Of a stretch of DNA of 64,000 bases, positions 1 through 12,916 are shown in pieces. Source of the stretch: Loxodes magnus (Eukaryota > Ciliophora > Karyorelictea > Loxodida > Loxodidae). The notes beneath the pieces were generated by a model, which did not search any database, had not been told where the DNA came from, and saw nothing but the letters and a program-made list of their open reading frames with translations. The stretch's first letter is position 1. Each line of letters opens with the position of its first letter. The position numbers were made by a program, and so were the translations under genes. Location: NCBI GenBank assembly GCA_946699065.1, contig CAMPDV010000149.1:62001-126000 (forward strand). The letters are read 5' to 3'.

Positions 1-689
1 AATAATTTTTAAAACTCTTTTAAAAAAATGCAGATAAAGATCATCCCTTCTATAAATATGCTTGCCTTTAAAATTAGTAATAGCAACTATAAAAAATCTC
101 ATTAAAATTACTGAAAATAATATCTGGAGATATATTATACTGTTCCAATTTAAAAATTAAAAATTAAAATATTTATTTAAAAAATTCTCTCCCTTCTGAA
201 TATCTAGCAGGTTCCCTAATTCCCTAGTTAAAAACCAATTAATTTGTAGAGTTACGTTACTACTCTAAATTGAGTTTCTTATTCCATGATATTCCATTAT
301 ATGTTGGTGAAAGATATTAGAGTTTTCAATTCGAAAGTTTAGTAAATTTTTATAATATTTCTGCAAATTATAATCTGCTTTTTCACTTACAAGCTTGCTT
401 TCTCGATATTTTGATTTGATTACTTTTCTTATTAATTTTAAAAATTTTGATGAAGATTTAGCCTATTTTTGACTCTAATCTAGTTATTTTCAGTCTCATT
501 TATGTTTTTTCATAGAAAATGGTTGACATTTTCAGCAAGTTTACCACTTACTAAAAGTAAGAGAAAAAGCTAGAAGCATTAATTATCTAGCCTATTTTTC
601 CCTTCAATTAATTCAATTTTCTTCTAAAATTCTTAAAACTTCATAGATGGAATTAAGCAAGTTTGATATCTCCCAATCTATCATTAAGA

Positions 690-1366
690 ATAATAAATGA
701 AAAAGATAAAATAATAATTAATCAAATAACATACACCAGGAGAGTCGACATCAAAAGAAAACTCTTGCAAACGAAATAAAGCTGCAATACTAGGATAGAT
801 GGATTTTCGATCAGGAATTGAGGTATTTATATTCCTCAATTTGCCTAATGGTCGTAAATTTTCATAAAGATATATAGAAACTCAAACGATTTAACTAGAA
901 ACTCACTGATAAGCTTGAGAAGAAAAAGCAATTAGATGCATCTTGAATTGAGAACTAAAAATGTTATATTGAGGCAATCTACAATATTTAGAATGGCCAA
1001 AATTGCGTCTCAGCTGAGTGAGTGTTTGAAACAAAAGTAGAAAATTGAGAATTATCAGGTCACGTAAGTGATGCTACTATTGGAAATTCTTCTAGTACCT
1101 AAAGAAAAGATGCAAGAAATAAAAAATATGGAAATCGATTCAAGACAGAAGATTATGAGATCAGATGGCCAAATTGCACCCTGTCAAAGAAAGTGACGCA
1201 GAGATAGATTAATTTTTAGAATGAAGACAAGATTGACTATAAAAAAGCAAGATTATGCGAATTTCAAAACTCGAAAAAATCTAAAATCCCGAAATGTCTA
1301 TTAAGCTTCAGGGTATATGAAATGCCATCTTCAAAGCAAGGTTGAAATACTCTAAAAAGGTAAATT
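690..1366 (+). mobile_element. Coiled-coil ORF, ORF1-like family
   Basis: One frame stays open with TAA/TAG as Gln and TGA as Trp for about 220 codons. It is Lys/Gln/Glu-rich with a coiled-coil stretch (LTDKLEKKKQLDA) near the middle and a more varied second half (for example NGQNCVSAEW). No start codon is convincing and I do not recognise the second half. It resembles the other coiled-coil blocks of the left 32 kb and is placed in that dispersed family by style and context, not by alignment. Confidence 0.35.
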
Positions 1367-1809
1367 TATAAATCTATAAGATTTATATTTTTTACATTTA
1401 ACTTAGAATAATATAGAAAAATTTATATTGCTCAAAATTTTTTAATTATTTTTTACTTTATTTAATTTATTTGATTTATTTCTTCTATTTACCTAATTTA
1501 TAGCATATTTTAATATTTTTATAGCCATAAAAAATTAAAAGAAGGCTTTGAATTTAGATTTCTCAATTTTATATAATTTTTATTTTAAAAATAATTTTAA
1601 TTCAAATTAAATTAAATATATTTAATTTAATTAATTAACAGTCAGTAATAAATGTCCAACCTCCTTTTAACGTTTTTTTCTGCTTTTTGTTTATTTCTAA
1701 AAATCAAAGTAGCGTGATTCTAACAACATGCTGTATATGAATACGTATTCTTTTGTTACCAAGCCAAATCTGTCTATGGGTGAAATTTATTTTTGTAAAT
1801 TATCCTGTT

Positions 1810-2531
1810 AGGAATATAGTAGAAGTGATTTTGAATTCTTCATAAATTTTGTAGCTTTCTTTATCGCTTATTGCTCCTGTTAGTTTCATATTCTTCAGTA
1901 GTTCCTCTATTTTTCACCGAAAGTTTTGCATTATCTATAGAGGTGCCAAATATACCATTACAAGTAGCACTATTTCTGAGGCTTGATTTACTTGTGTTTT
2001 GTAGGAAGATAAGGGATAGGTAAGGAACACTTTTCTCTTTAAGTTCCGTCATTTCAGAAGCTATTATTTGCTACTACGGCTGTTCTTTGGCTTTGCTTGG
2101 CTTCTCAAGATGCTCTATAAGTTTTTTTCTAAGGTTTTTCACTTCATCTCAAAACATCAAGACTTGCTTCTCAAGTAAACTTTAATTTTCTAGTTTAGAG
2201 CCAACCCGTTACTATATTTCTTCGCAGTATATTCAGTTTTAGCTTTGAGACTTTCCACATCCTGGTTAGGCTCGCAATTACCATTGCTTCCGCATCAGAT
2301 TGTTCAACTACTCAGATTTAGCCGTTTAAATCTCCCTTACCTCTGGTATTTGTTATTGTTTTTCCTTCTAAGGTTTTTTGGTGGTCAGAGATGTGCCTAG
2401 ATAAGTAAATGGTGCTTGAAGGAAGATTTGATGATTGGTTGCTACTAGGGTTAGATCGTAGCTCACTCAATTTCTTCAATTTCCTTCTCTACCTTCGACA
2501 AATTAGTAAGCGTCTTCCTTTAGCCTTCCAT
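1810..2531 (-). mobile_element. Decayed coiled-coil ORF, ORF1-like family
   Basis: Minus-strand block that begins with an ATG (MEGQRKTLTNLSKVEKEIEE) and continues into a coiled coil (EVKNLRKKLIEHLEK) followed by a Gln-rich linker. The frame is not continuous, so I treat it as a decayed member of the dispersed family. Its coiled-coil core resembles the blocks near 16.7, 30.2 and 31.3 kb. Confidence 0.4.
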
Positions 2532-2592
2532 AATTTTTATAATTAAATATATTAATTTTAATATATATAAATAATATTCTGATATAATTAAA

Positions 2593-3631
2593 TCATAAAA
2601 TAACTGTTCGCCTTCCGGCTTAATTGAAGTTTTAAATGTATAAAATCTCCTTTCATGCATGTTCGTTCCTTGTGCTCTTTTTCCTGGACTTCTCTCTTTT
2701 TAATAGTCTGAGTTAAGAATTTGTTTTTTTCCAGATTTTCCCATTTCCCGATGGGAAGAATTCCGTCGCTCGCCATTTCAGTTGCTAATAGTTAATATTA
2801 CTCCAAATATTCATTCTTATTCTTTTCTATTGGGGACATTTTCGCCATAGATGTCAAGTGCTGTTGCAAATGTAACATCTTTTCCTTGCTCTAGGAAATA
2901 TCTTTTCTTGTTTCTCTATTTCCATTAGAATTCCTTAAGAAGGCTTCTACAGGCTTTCTTCTATTAATTTAAGTCTGGAATCTAATTTTGCTCAGTTTTT
3001 CTCGTCTTGCTCTTGCATTACTCAAATATCATTCTCTAAATTTTAAATTGACTCATAGACTCCGACTTTAGCTCTTCGGTCTACCATATGGACTTCGTCA
3101 TCATCTTCATGGTTTATCAGATCCTGACTTATTGTAAATATCTCTTCCTTCTGGGAGTTTAATTCCTCTTCGAGTTTTTTTATGTTTCTAATAAGTAGAT
3201 GAATCAGCTGTTTCATCTATTCAGAGTTCATTCGTTCTATTTCAATGTTGTCTAAATCAAAGTTATAGGATCTATATTAAATTATCGTACTTTACCTTCT
3301 TCGTTTATTTTTTATTTCTTCGTTATTATTTTTATCGATTCAGTTGAGTGGTCTCTTTGTTCAGTTTTCAATGGAGGCGTTGAGAGCTGTGTCAACTTTT
3401 CTGTTCTGAATTTTTGTCTCAGTTCCTGCTTGTCCTTTGATGGAAGAAGTCCGGTTTATTTTAATTTGTAGGATTTAGTATTTTTTATTAGTTCTTCTAA
3501 TTTATTTTGTTGTTCTGGTTATTTTTATTAAGAAGAGCGTTAAGTTGAAGAAGACGTGGTGAGAATATTTGCTTCTGGTTTTCTCTCCTGTTCTGAGGAG
3601 GTGGTAAAAAACCCTTCTTGAAGCCAGCCAT
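2593..3631 (-). mobile_element. Gag/ORF1-like protein with coiled coil and CCHC zinc knuckle
   Basis: Starts with MAGFKKGFLPPPQN. The N-terminal third is basic and Asn/Gln-rich, the middle is an acidic coiled coil (KKLEEELNSQKEE), and the last third carries a C-x2-C-x4-H-x4-C zinc knuckle (CYICNSTWHLWRKC) at 2836-2877. The Trp before the His is written TGA. Coiled coil plus zinc knuckle is the usual layout of retroelement Gag or LINE ORF1 proteins. No reverse transcriptase was found next to it, so the element class is open. The copy looks old and not fully whole. Confidence 0.55.
2836..2877 (-). other. CCHC zinc-knuckle coding segment
   Basis: Encodes CYICNSTWHLWRKC, an exact C-x2-C-x4-H-x4-C spacing. 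This is the nucleic-acid-binding motif of Gag and many ORF1 proteins. One Trp inside it is a TGA codon, so under a code where TGA only terminates the motif would not exist. Confidence 0.7.
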
Positions 3632-3868
3632 TTTAAATTATTCTGATATAATAATTAAAATTTTTATTTTTAAAATGCTTGATAATCTAATTTTTTACAA
3701 TAATATTAAAAATAAAAATAATTGAAATAGAATCATTTAGCAAAAATGTTTTATCTCTATAATAGTTTATCTGCTTAAAATTTAAATAAATATGGTAAAA
3801 TTATTATTTTATTAATAATTTTTTTCTTTATTTAAGATTTAATTTATTTAAAGTTTTAAAAGTTTTGA

Positions 3869-5491
3869 TCAATTCAAATTCTTTGATTTGCTATTTTCTC
3901 TTCTTGCATCAAGATGGTCTAAAATTTCTTGCCAGTAATTATTACTTCCTTACTCAAACTGAAAATTCGAACTGTTATAATTATTATTAGCCCAGAAATT
4001 AGCTATATTTTATAATTCGCTTCTAAAGTTGCAGCCATACTTAACAGTCAAAATTCAAGGAAGATGCTTAAAAAAATATTATTTAATCAATCCGAAATGA
4101 AAAAAATTAACTTAATTATACATAAATTTCATTCCATCTCAATTTATCGCTTGAAGATCTTTAAAATATTTTTGTTTTTTATAATTACGTAGCATTCCGT
4201 AAACTAAGTACGGTAAATATCTTTTTTGAAAAGTACCTTAGAACATTAGCTTAGTTGAATTTATTGCATAAGATTTATAAAATTATTAAAGTCATGTTTG
4301 ATTATTTTGATTAAAAAACCACTTTTATGCCTGGCTGGATATAAATAATTCATCATAAAATATTCAATGCTATTTCGTTTTAAATAGATTTTCCATATAG
4401 TTGTATATAAGTTACTTTTTTTTATTATCTGGCATTTAAAAGATTTCTTCAGAATCAAAATAAAATTTATCAAAATCTGAGACAAAATATGCAAAAGAAT
4501 GAAAGAGTAATCTATATTCAATTGACTCGTTATAATAGACCCAATTCTTTTTTAAGATTTAATAATAATTTTACCAAGAATGATAAAATCTGTATTCGTT
4601 GTAATTATGCTTATAATATTCATCACAATCAAACTAAATAATATCTGGGTCACTTTAAATTAGGTAATCACTTTTATTTAAAAAATAAGGAATAAATAAT
4701 CGAACATTTTAAGATCATCTCATTAATTTAGAACTATCGTTTTTTACTTATTGTGGAGGAGTTATATTAAAAAAAATTGTTTCAAATCCTTCACTTAATA
4801 GTTTGTCATAGATTTTTTTATAAAAATGAAGTTTTCAATCTTCAGGATTTCCTTAAAGAAAGAAAATCGGTTAAATTCCACAAACCTTTGCTTGAATCCC
4901 TGCTTATAAAAGAAAAATAGCATATATATTTGGTGTTGATGAAATTGTTAAATATCTTTTAGTAGGGAAACTATAATTTCTGTATACCTTTGTCAAGCTT
5001 ATTTGCTCGCATTGCTTTATTTAATCATACATTTGTAAAATTTCAGACGGTTTATTAATCTGCTCAATTCCTTCTTTTCACTAAGATAAAACTATTTATC
5101 TTAACTAATTATAATCTAATTGTTTTAAAATTGTTTCTGCAGATTAGTTTTTTCAATAATTGAAATCTAAATTTTATCTTCTTTTCTTTTTGCTTATCTT
5201 TCTTTAAGTTTTTATTGATAATGTCTAGTTAGTTGAATTAATTCCAGTCGATTGATAAGTTAAATTAGAAAATAGTTTATGAGTATTTTTATTATTTAAA
5301 GTAGAAGCTATTTGATTCAAAATTTTGATTTCAGGCAGATTTTGAGGCTAATTTTATCTCTCAAATTTTTTTTCTTAAACGTCAGATCATAAATATAAAT
5401 TATTTGGTCAAAAGAATAGCCAAACAAAAATATAGCAAATGAAAAAAAATCCAATAAAAAGGAAGAGCATTTATTTAGAAAAAAGAAACAT
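3869..5491 (-). CDS. Type II membrane protein, putative Golgi glycosyltransferase (copy A)
   Basis: An unbroken 540-codon frame from ATG to a terminal TGA. Residues 1-30 are a short basic tail plus a strongly hydrophobic helix (LFLFIGFFFICYIFVWLFF), the signal anchor of a type II membrane protein. A polar Lys/Asn/Gln-rich stem follows. The rest is a globular domain with conserved SSTPNIYAIFLLQAGIQAKV and, in its sister copies, IPYFFNKSDYIFQGDPD, where the D-P-D is reminiscent of the metal-binding DxD of GT-A glycosyltransferases. Topology and length fit a Golgi enzyme; the enzyme family is a guess. This copy is inverted relative to copies B (12917) and C (27061) and clearly diverged from both. 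Several Trp positions are TGG here and TGA there, or the reverse. Confidence 0.7.
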
Positions 5492-6640
5492 TTATATAAA
5501 TATAAAATACTTTATTTTAATTTTAAAATTATAATATAATTAAAATTAAGTTTTTTAGAATAATAATAAAAATTGTAAACAATATAAAAATAGAAATAAA
5601 AATTAAATTAAAAAATATCATTTAATTAATACAAAAATTTAATAAAAATCTTAAAAAATTAAGAAGCTTTAGCAAAATCTTCGTTTTTATTTAAAAAATA
5701 ATTAAAAGAAGATAAAAATCAGAAAATAAAACCATAAAAAATTAAAAAAAATTTGCACTTGTGAAAAAAGAAAATAATGATAATTTGAAGGAAATAAAAG
5801 AGTAAATAAACGGAAAAAATTAAGATTGAAAAAATTTTAAATACAAGTAGATGATAAATGATAAATATGATTATTTAGAAAAAGCAAGCAAAATCATTTT
5901 CAGCAAATTAAAAAAATTTACAAAAATGTTGAAAAAATGATGTAGATATTAAAAATAGTAAAAAAAATAGAAAAAAATGTATAGAAAGAAAAATATTAAA
6001 ATTAAAAAAAAGGAATTTAAACAAATTTTAAATTTACAGATTTGAATTTTTCACTCAAAATATTTGACAGTATTCAAATGAAAAGAAAAACATTTTTTTA
6101 TTAAATAAAAATAATAGAAAGCTAAGATTCAGATTTTAAAAGCAATAAGATTTTCCAGCAGATTTAAAGGTTTTTCACTAGAATAGCAATTTCCCGTGCT
6201 GGATACAGCCTCCTAAGATCCTCTCTCGAGTTTTAGCAGCTAAAACACAATTATTGCTTACAGAAGACAAATTAGCAGTATAGTTAAATTTTTTACTTCA
6301 ATTGAATCTCTTTCTTTATTAGCAAATTGAGATACCATCAAAATATACATTTATTCCATTGCCAAATAATTCTAGTTAGGATAGCTTTATGTTCGTTATC
6401 GAATCGAGGCATCAATCTTATTAGATGGTTTAGACCTAAAAGCATGAAGTGAGTCCGCATTAGGTTGAAGAAGAAATCGACTAGAGAAGAATTAGCAAAA
6501 TAAAGAAATAAATGAACTAAAACATTATATTAAGCTGAAAAGCGAGCATTACATAATTTAATTTAAATAAAAATATGTAAAATATTAATTAAAATATAAA
6601 ATATTAATAAAATTTTAATAAAATAGCAAGAATAAGAAAA
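5492..6640. other. AT-rich spacer upstream of copy A
   Basis: Extremely A-rich on the plus strand with runs of Lys/Asn-type codons but no recognisable protein. A less AT-rich patch at about 6140-6500 may be a decayed coding remnant. Confidence 0.4.
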
Positions 6641-7470
6641 GGCTTTCTAGATGCTAAGGAGTTAAAGAAACCAAGAATCGGCGGGACTCATTAAGTAACT
6701 CTTCCGTATAAGCCTTAAGAACACGACCATGAAGCAGGACTAGCTTAAACCTAATTCCTGAAGAAATAGAAACTTAACCAAACCTAATCACCTTAAAATA
6801 ATCAGACTTTTCAAGGCACAAGAGGAAGAATATTACCAAGTTGATATGGAAGAATGAGACGTCCCTTATGACGTCGAAGAACTACGTAAACTAGTGGGAG
6901 CTCTCAGGTTTGAGAATGCGCAAATGCGGGAGAGACTTGAATAAGTCTTGCAAGAACCATTAGAGTTCCAAGAAATGTAAGCTGCTATCTATTACCTCAA
7001 GGAAAAAATCACCAAGCTGAAAGGATTATAAGTGAAGTTTCCTGGAGTGACAGCTAATTTCCAACCTAACTCTAACCTTAGATTCAGCTGGATAAGATGG
7101 ACGTGAAACTTATTGCAATACTCTCCTGTCCTTGTTGTAAAAAAAATCTAAAGTAAAACAGTAAAAACAAAAAAGAGTGCTCAAAAGATGTTATTACTGT
7201 ATGTAGACAAATCACCTAATAAGATAATGTTTAGAGTTCAAAAAGTTCAAAGTAAAAATATCAAGAGAATTATGGGAGAGACTAACCAAGATATATTACT
7301 CGAATGGATAATTCTACAGGGAAAAGATATTCAAGAAACTGGCAACTCCAAGAGGAATTTTGCCTTTAACAAAAATTTAGACAGATCCCTCTCAGCTCTT
7401 AAGCATAAAATGAGAGGATAAATTTCATTAATTAATTAATTAATTAAATTGTAGGAAAAAACTTAAATTA
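6640..7470 (+). mobile_element. Coiled-coil ORF, ORF1-like family
   Basis: A GC-richer island than its surroundings. One frame gives LDAKELKKPRIGG then a Gln-rich stretch. A second gives an acidic start (EEEYYQVDMEEWDV) followed by a long coiled coil (ENAQMRERLEQVLQEPLEFQ, then YLKEKITKLKG) and a basic tail to about 7420. Composition and layout match the other ORF1-like blocks. The product is not continuous in one frame. Confidence 0.45.
7425..7450. repeat. (TTAA)n microsatellite
   Basis: About six tandem copies of TTAA just after the coiled-coil block. Short simple repeat with no evident function. Confidence 0.8.
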
Positions 7471-8479
7471 TTATAAATTAATTTTTAAAAGAAAAAAGTA
7501 TAAAATATTCAAAAAAGATCTGAAATAGACATATTTAAACTAAAGAGAGATTTGAAAAAAAGAAAAGGAAAATAACTCGTAATGTCATTAAAAAGCTGAG
7601 ACTTTTATCTTTATAGAAAACTGATGAAGTAAATAAATTCATTATTTATTAAAATGATTCTTAATTTTTTGCAACTTAAGTATTGTAAATGTGTATTTAT
7701 TGAAAAGTGTTGAACATATAAGAAGTAGCAAAAATCATCAAAAAGAATAATGATTAAAAATTTATGTAAAACTACAGTAAGCTAAAAAATTTCAAAAATA
7801 GTGTCATAAGAAATATATCCAAGTCCCTTTCGTAACATTAATAAATAAAAATGAAACATAAAATTAAAAATTAAAAATAAAGGAATAAAATTAAAAAATT
7901 AAAGAATCACACTAATAGAAAATTTATATTTAAAATGAATCAAAAGTCAAGAAATTACGGAATCAATTTCGATAAATAAAATTGAAAACAATTTCTTAAA
8001 AAACTGAGCTAATAATGAATCATAGAACTATTATTAAAAAAAATTAAAAATTCTTGCTATAAAAATTTTATAATGTATAAAGAAAAAATAAAGATATAAG
8101 CGAAAAGGATCAGGAAAAAGCAAAGAAAAACTTCAGTGATAATAGAGAAGTCTACAAAGCAAAAGTATGCTTTCTTAGGAAAAAAGGTAATAGTCAAAAT
8201 TGAATTAAAAAATTAACTAAATTAAAAATACAGATATTTAAAATGTTTAAAATATTGATTGTGACTCCAAATAATACAATAGATTAGATGAAATTGTGAA
8301 ATATCATAATGAACTTTAATTTTATGATACTATAATTAAAATATTATTGATAAAATTAAAAATTGAAATAATTTATAGATTATTGTCAAGATTTAACGAA
8401 ATTAGTAGTTTAACTTAAAGCCAGTTAACGTTAGTACTACTTTTGTACGATTTTTTTTGACATTTTTTCTTCCACTAAG

Positions 8480-9331
8480 GCATATTTTTAGGTATTTTAC
8501 TCTCTCAGATCAATCTTGTAGATAGATGTGCACCCTTTAATTTTTCTATTCCATTTCTTCAGTGACAGCTTACTATAAATCCTCTATTTAGATAGTAGTA
8601 TATTATCTACATATTAAAAATTATTGTTCTTCTTTTTATCTTAAAATTTTTTCTACTTTGACCCCTTTCAGCTCTAATTATCGCCAGCGCTCTCCTCTTT
8701 GTTAAAATGAAAAATATTACAACTCAGAAAGAGATGCCAGTTACCGCCTTAGTAGTAGCAAGATTTAGTTGACTGTACTGGTTCATGGGAAATTAGTTAG
8801 GGATAACGAAGGGGTGCTCTTATTACAATTCCATATACTGGACGGCAGTAGGTGGCTGAAAAACCTATGTTTGTGCATAGTTAACTTCTTTTTTGCTCAA
8901 CTCTTCGATATTGATACTCTGTTTCGTTATCATTCGATGAACTGTCAAGAGTTCGTCATACAAATCGTAGAAATTCCTTCTCAAGTTTTGTAATTCTGAC
9001 TTAATCTTAGGTATTAAATTTAGGGCCATTTTACATAAGGGTTTTTATTATCTACTTAAATCCGCAAACTTCTATCACAATTCTACAACTTTAAATGCTA
9101 GTTCATTATCAAATCTAGAGTCCGATAGAGAGAAATTGCTCACGGAGGATAATTAGAGTTAAATTTTCTTTTTATATTTTTCCTGCAGTTTCTTTTCCGA
9201 TGAATTCTACAAATGTTTTTATTAAATCTTGGAGAGTGATTGCTATATATTTTTGTGTTTAGCTTACTTACCCTTTTCCATTGCTTTAGTTCATTTTCGA
9301 TGGGGTTTAAATTATTTAGCAGACTTGACAT
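8480..9331 (-). mobile_element. Coiled-coil ORF, ORF1-like family
   Basis: Begins at ATG (MSSLLNNLNPIENELKQWK) and includes a long coding-like frame with a coiled coil (LIPKIKSELQNLRRNFYDL) followed by a less charged segment (AVQYMELQQEHPFVIPNQF). In-frame TAA/TAG and TGA are needed as sense codons. Function unknown. It belongs by style with the other left-half blocks. Confidence 0.45.
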
Positions 9332-11200
9332 CTTATAGAAAATATTGAAATATTAAAAAAAGATAGAAACAAATTTTATAAAGTAAATTTTATAGAAAAT
9401 TTTTTGAGATATAAAATAAGCAAGAAAATCTTTCAGATAAAAATTAGTAAAAGAAATAAAAAAAATGTAAATAAATAATTATATTTACTAAGAAAAATGA
9501 AACAAAGAGTCAAATAAAATTATTATTTAAGCTAATTGTATTCTTTGGATCATTTCGAGAGGTGACGTGTCTACTTTATTATTCCGCAAAGATAATCTTT
9601 AATAAGGTCAATTAGAGTCTAATCTTTCGTAATTTCTGCGTTAAATTTTAGAAGCAATAATGGCTTGGCAATGCTTAAAGATTAGGCAGAAAAAATCAAT
9701 CATCAAACATATCTTCTCGTGAAGATACTACGTATTGTACTTAATGACTTCTAGAGTTCCAAAATCCTGTGCTTTTAAGAAAAAAAAATTAATCTTAATT
9801 TAATAAAGAAAATTTTAGAAGTAAAGAGAAAAAATATGGTATATTTAGAAAAAATATTTTTTACATATTTAAAATAGGAAAATGTGAAAGAAATAAAAAA
9901 ATAAAAAAAATAATCTAAAGAAGTTACTAGTATAGTAAAAAGTTTGTAAATTTTGGATGGAAATAATTTACAAAAATGGATTGCTTACTTGAAAATTAAA
10001 CAAAAAATTTATAATATTTTTTTAAATCTCATAAAAAGTTTATCTTTGCAAAAATAAAGAAAATATTTTTTGGTTAATAAAACTAAGAAAATAAAATTTT
10101 CAAGAAAAAATAAAGTAAATTCAAAACAATGAATTATATTTAAAAAAGAATAACTTTAAAATATATATAATAAAAAATTAAAAATGTTTATATTTTTAAT
10201 TATTTAAAAAACGTAAAAAAATGTAGAAAAATAACTAAAATTACCAAATTTTTTTGTGATTCATTTGATTTTATTAAATGTTTAAATTTAATAAATATTT
10301 AAATTATTAACTTTTTACAATTAATTTAAAATTTTTTTTAATTTAATAAATGAAAATTACCTAAATAATTTTTCTATTAGCTAGTCAAAATTTTTAATTT
10401 TTTAGAATTTTAAAATAAATTATAAATAATAATTTTATAAAATATTTTAGTTAAAAATATTGTAAAAAATGTTTAATTTCAAAAATTATTTAAGCAATAC
10501 GTTAAAGATTAGTTTGACCAAAATTGAACTTAATTGAAAAATTTAGAAATTTAATTATTTTATGACGAGTAAAAAATTATAATGACTTTATGATTTAGTT
10601 ATTTTTGGATATAATGTTGTAAATTTTTAAAAAAATTCTTTATATCAAATAAAAATAAAAGATTAAGTACTTGGTGATAAAGATAGAATTTTCATTTATA
10701 AGTTTTTTAATTCTTAGAAGATGGTTTACGATTTTTGCTTAAATGAGAATTATTTTTCTCTATGAAAATTTTTGCAATGAGTTTTCTATTTTTTATATGC
10801 ATAAAAAATATTTAATTTATTAAAAAGATAAGAAAAAAGTTTCTAATCTGTAAATAATTAAATTTTGGAAAAGATTAAATAAAAATTAAGAATTTAAGTT
10901 TATATAGTAATAAATTATTGAATAAAAGTGTAAAAATAAAGCTTGTTTTTCAAAACTATGCAAGATTTTGTTGATTTTCTCTCAACTTTTTAAGAATAAC
11001 CATCATCTTTTGCGATTTCTTTTTAATATTTCTAATATTAACTTTTAACTAGAAAACAAAAATAGAAGATAAAGAGATTTTAAAATAGAAAGAATTCACG
11101 GAAGCCAATAAAATGCTGCTTTGACTTAAAAATTTAAAAGTAAGATAATTTAAGAACTTAAATAGAATTAACTAAAATGATATTAAATAACGTAAGATTA
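9332..11200. other. Very AT-rich spacer
   Basis: Nearly 1.9 kb dominated by A/T with poly-A and AAAAT words. No coding frame, RNA gene or clear repeat boundary could be supported. Confidence 0.5.
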
Positions 11201-12000
11201 AAAAAAAATTGGATACAGAAGAGATCTAAGTCAGGTGAAGGGGTTGCAACCATCCACATAAAAAATATCCAGGAATCCAACCTCGATGAAAAATGAGCAG
11301 TTTGAACTTGTTGAACCCATGGAAAGAAAACAATTCTTAAGCTTTTAGTTGATAATAATAATTATAATAATAAATTTTAACTATGAATTGCTACTCTTCT
11401 GTAGAATGCTTAGTGATCAACATATTTAACTTTCTTTCATTTTCATAAAATTTTTAGATATTCAATTAAACAAATAAAATTCAAGCAGTATAAAAAAAGG
11501 TAGAAGGAATCCGAAAGGTGTTTCATTCAGCTTAAAAAAGAAGAATCTTGTAATTAAGAAAGGCTTGGATACAGATAAAAATATCAGAAAGATTATTCCT
11601 TAAACCGAGATCTTTATCTCTAAAATATATCTAGAGGCAGGGAATATTATTCGCTCAGATTCTCTGATTTCAGTACGAAAAAGGCGATAAGTTAAGAATA
11701 GCTTATAAATAGTTCTGAACCTCTAGGAAAAGGTTGAAAACTAAAGAAAAGGTTAAGAAGCTTATGGAGAGGCTAGAAATACTGGAATAAATTAGTCAAG
11801 ACCCAAGTCTCGGAAGAAAAATTTATACCGCCTTCGGAAATACCGCAAGATCAAAACAATCAATCTTAAAAATAGCAAAAAGACAGAATTTAGAAACCGA
11901 CTAAAAATTAAAGAAGATAAGCAAAAATTGTAAAGTCAAATAGAACTAAGAGAACAAAAAGTAATCAATGATAATAAAAGAAATAATTAAAATAACTAAG
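11200..12000 (+). mobile_element. Decayed coiled-coil ORF, ORF1-like family
   Basis: Contains VKKLMERLEILEQISQDPS and a Lys/Gln-rich tail. The end (about 11935-11975) resembles a stretch of the block at 20.76 kb in sequence (shared words around AGAGAACAAAAA). The remainder has no clean frame. Probably an old family member. Confidence 0.35.
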
Positions 12001-12004
12001 TTGG

Positions 12005-12916
12005 TTTTGAATAAAAGATGATGATGAAAGAATGAAAAAACTTTACTGATAGTGTTAAATATTCTATTAAAGACAAAATAAATATTTCTAAGAGAGATGT
12101 TGACGAGAAAGGAAGATAACTTAATATTTTAAGAAAATTTACAATACTGTTCTTCCTAAGGAGTTGCATAAAAATAAATAAGCACTTGATGTGTAACTTG
12201 AACAAACAAGAAAAGTGAATGAAGAGTAAGATGATTACGACCATATTTAAAATCTGGCTGCTTTGTAGCTAGTTGAAATATCCAAAACATTATCAAGCAT
12301 TATTAATAATTAGTTTAGTTCTTATATATAAATTAAAGCATTCTCTTGATTCTACGATACGACTAAGATTACTTATTTGTAATTATTGTAATAATTTTTG
12401 TGATTTATTTTATTATTTTGCTCTTTGTCAGCATTTTAACTTAACTTATTATATAATTACTACTAACAGTAAAATAAAAGTTCCTTTTTAGTCGTGGAAT
12501 CCTATTAGTGGTGATACTCCGTTAATTTATTATTATTATTCATATATGTTTTAGTAGAAATGAAATATCTGACTTAATTTTTTTTTCTTGTTTACTTAAG
12601 TCTTCGTATATTTTTTATTTTCTTTTAAAATATTTTGATTTCTTCTTTTAAGTTATTTTTTCTTTTTCTTTTATTTTCTTTAAAATTTTAATTAGTTAAT
12701 TTATGCTTTTTTTAATGATTTTTTCTTTTTCTATTATTTTTCTCATTTTTATAAAAATAATTAAGCTTCTATTTTTTATTTCTAATTCTAATTGTACAAT
12801 TTAATTTCTTTTTCAAATTGATTAAAGTAGATAAATATTATATGATTTTTTCTAAATAAATTTAATTTAAATTATTTCATAATAACTTAATTTAAACATT
12901 TAATATTTTTGAATTT
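12005..12916. other. AT-rich spacer upstream of copy B
   Basis: T-rich spacer. A short open stretch near 12273-12491 is Leu/Tyr/Asn-rich but has no recognisable features, and I do not call it a gene. Confidence 0.4.

Noticed and set aside
8769-8993. 74-aa plus-strand ORF
   Set aside because: Antisense to a longer coiled-coil frame on the minus strand (8480-9331).
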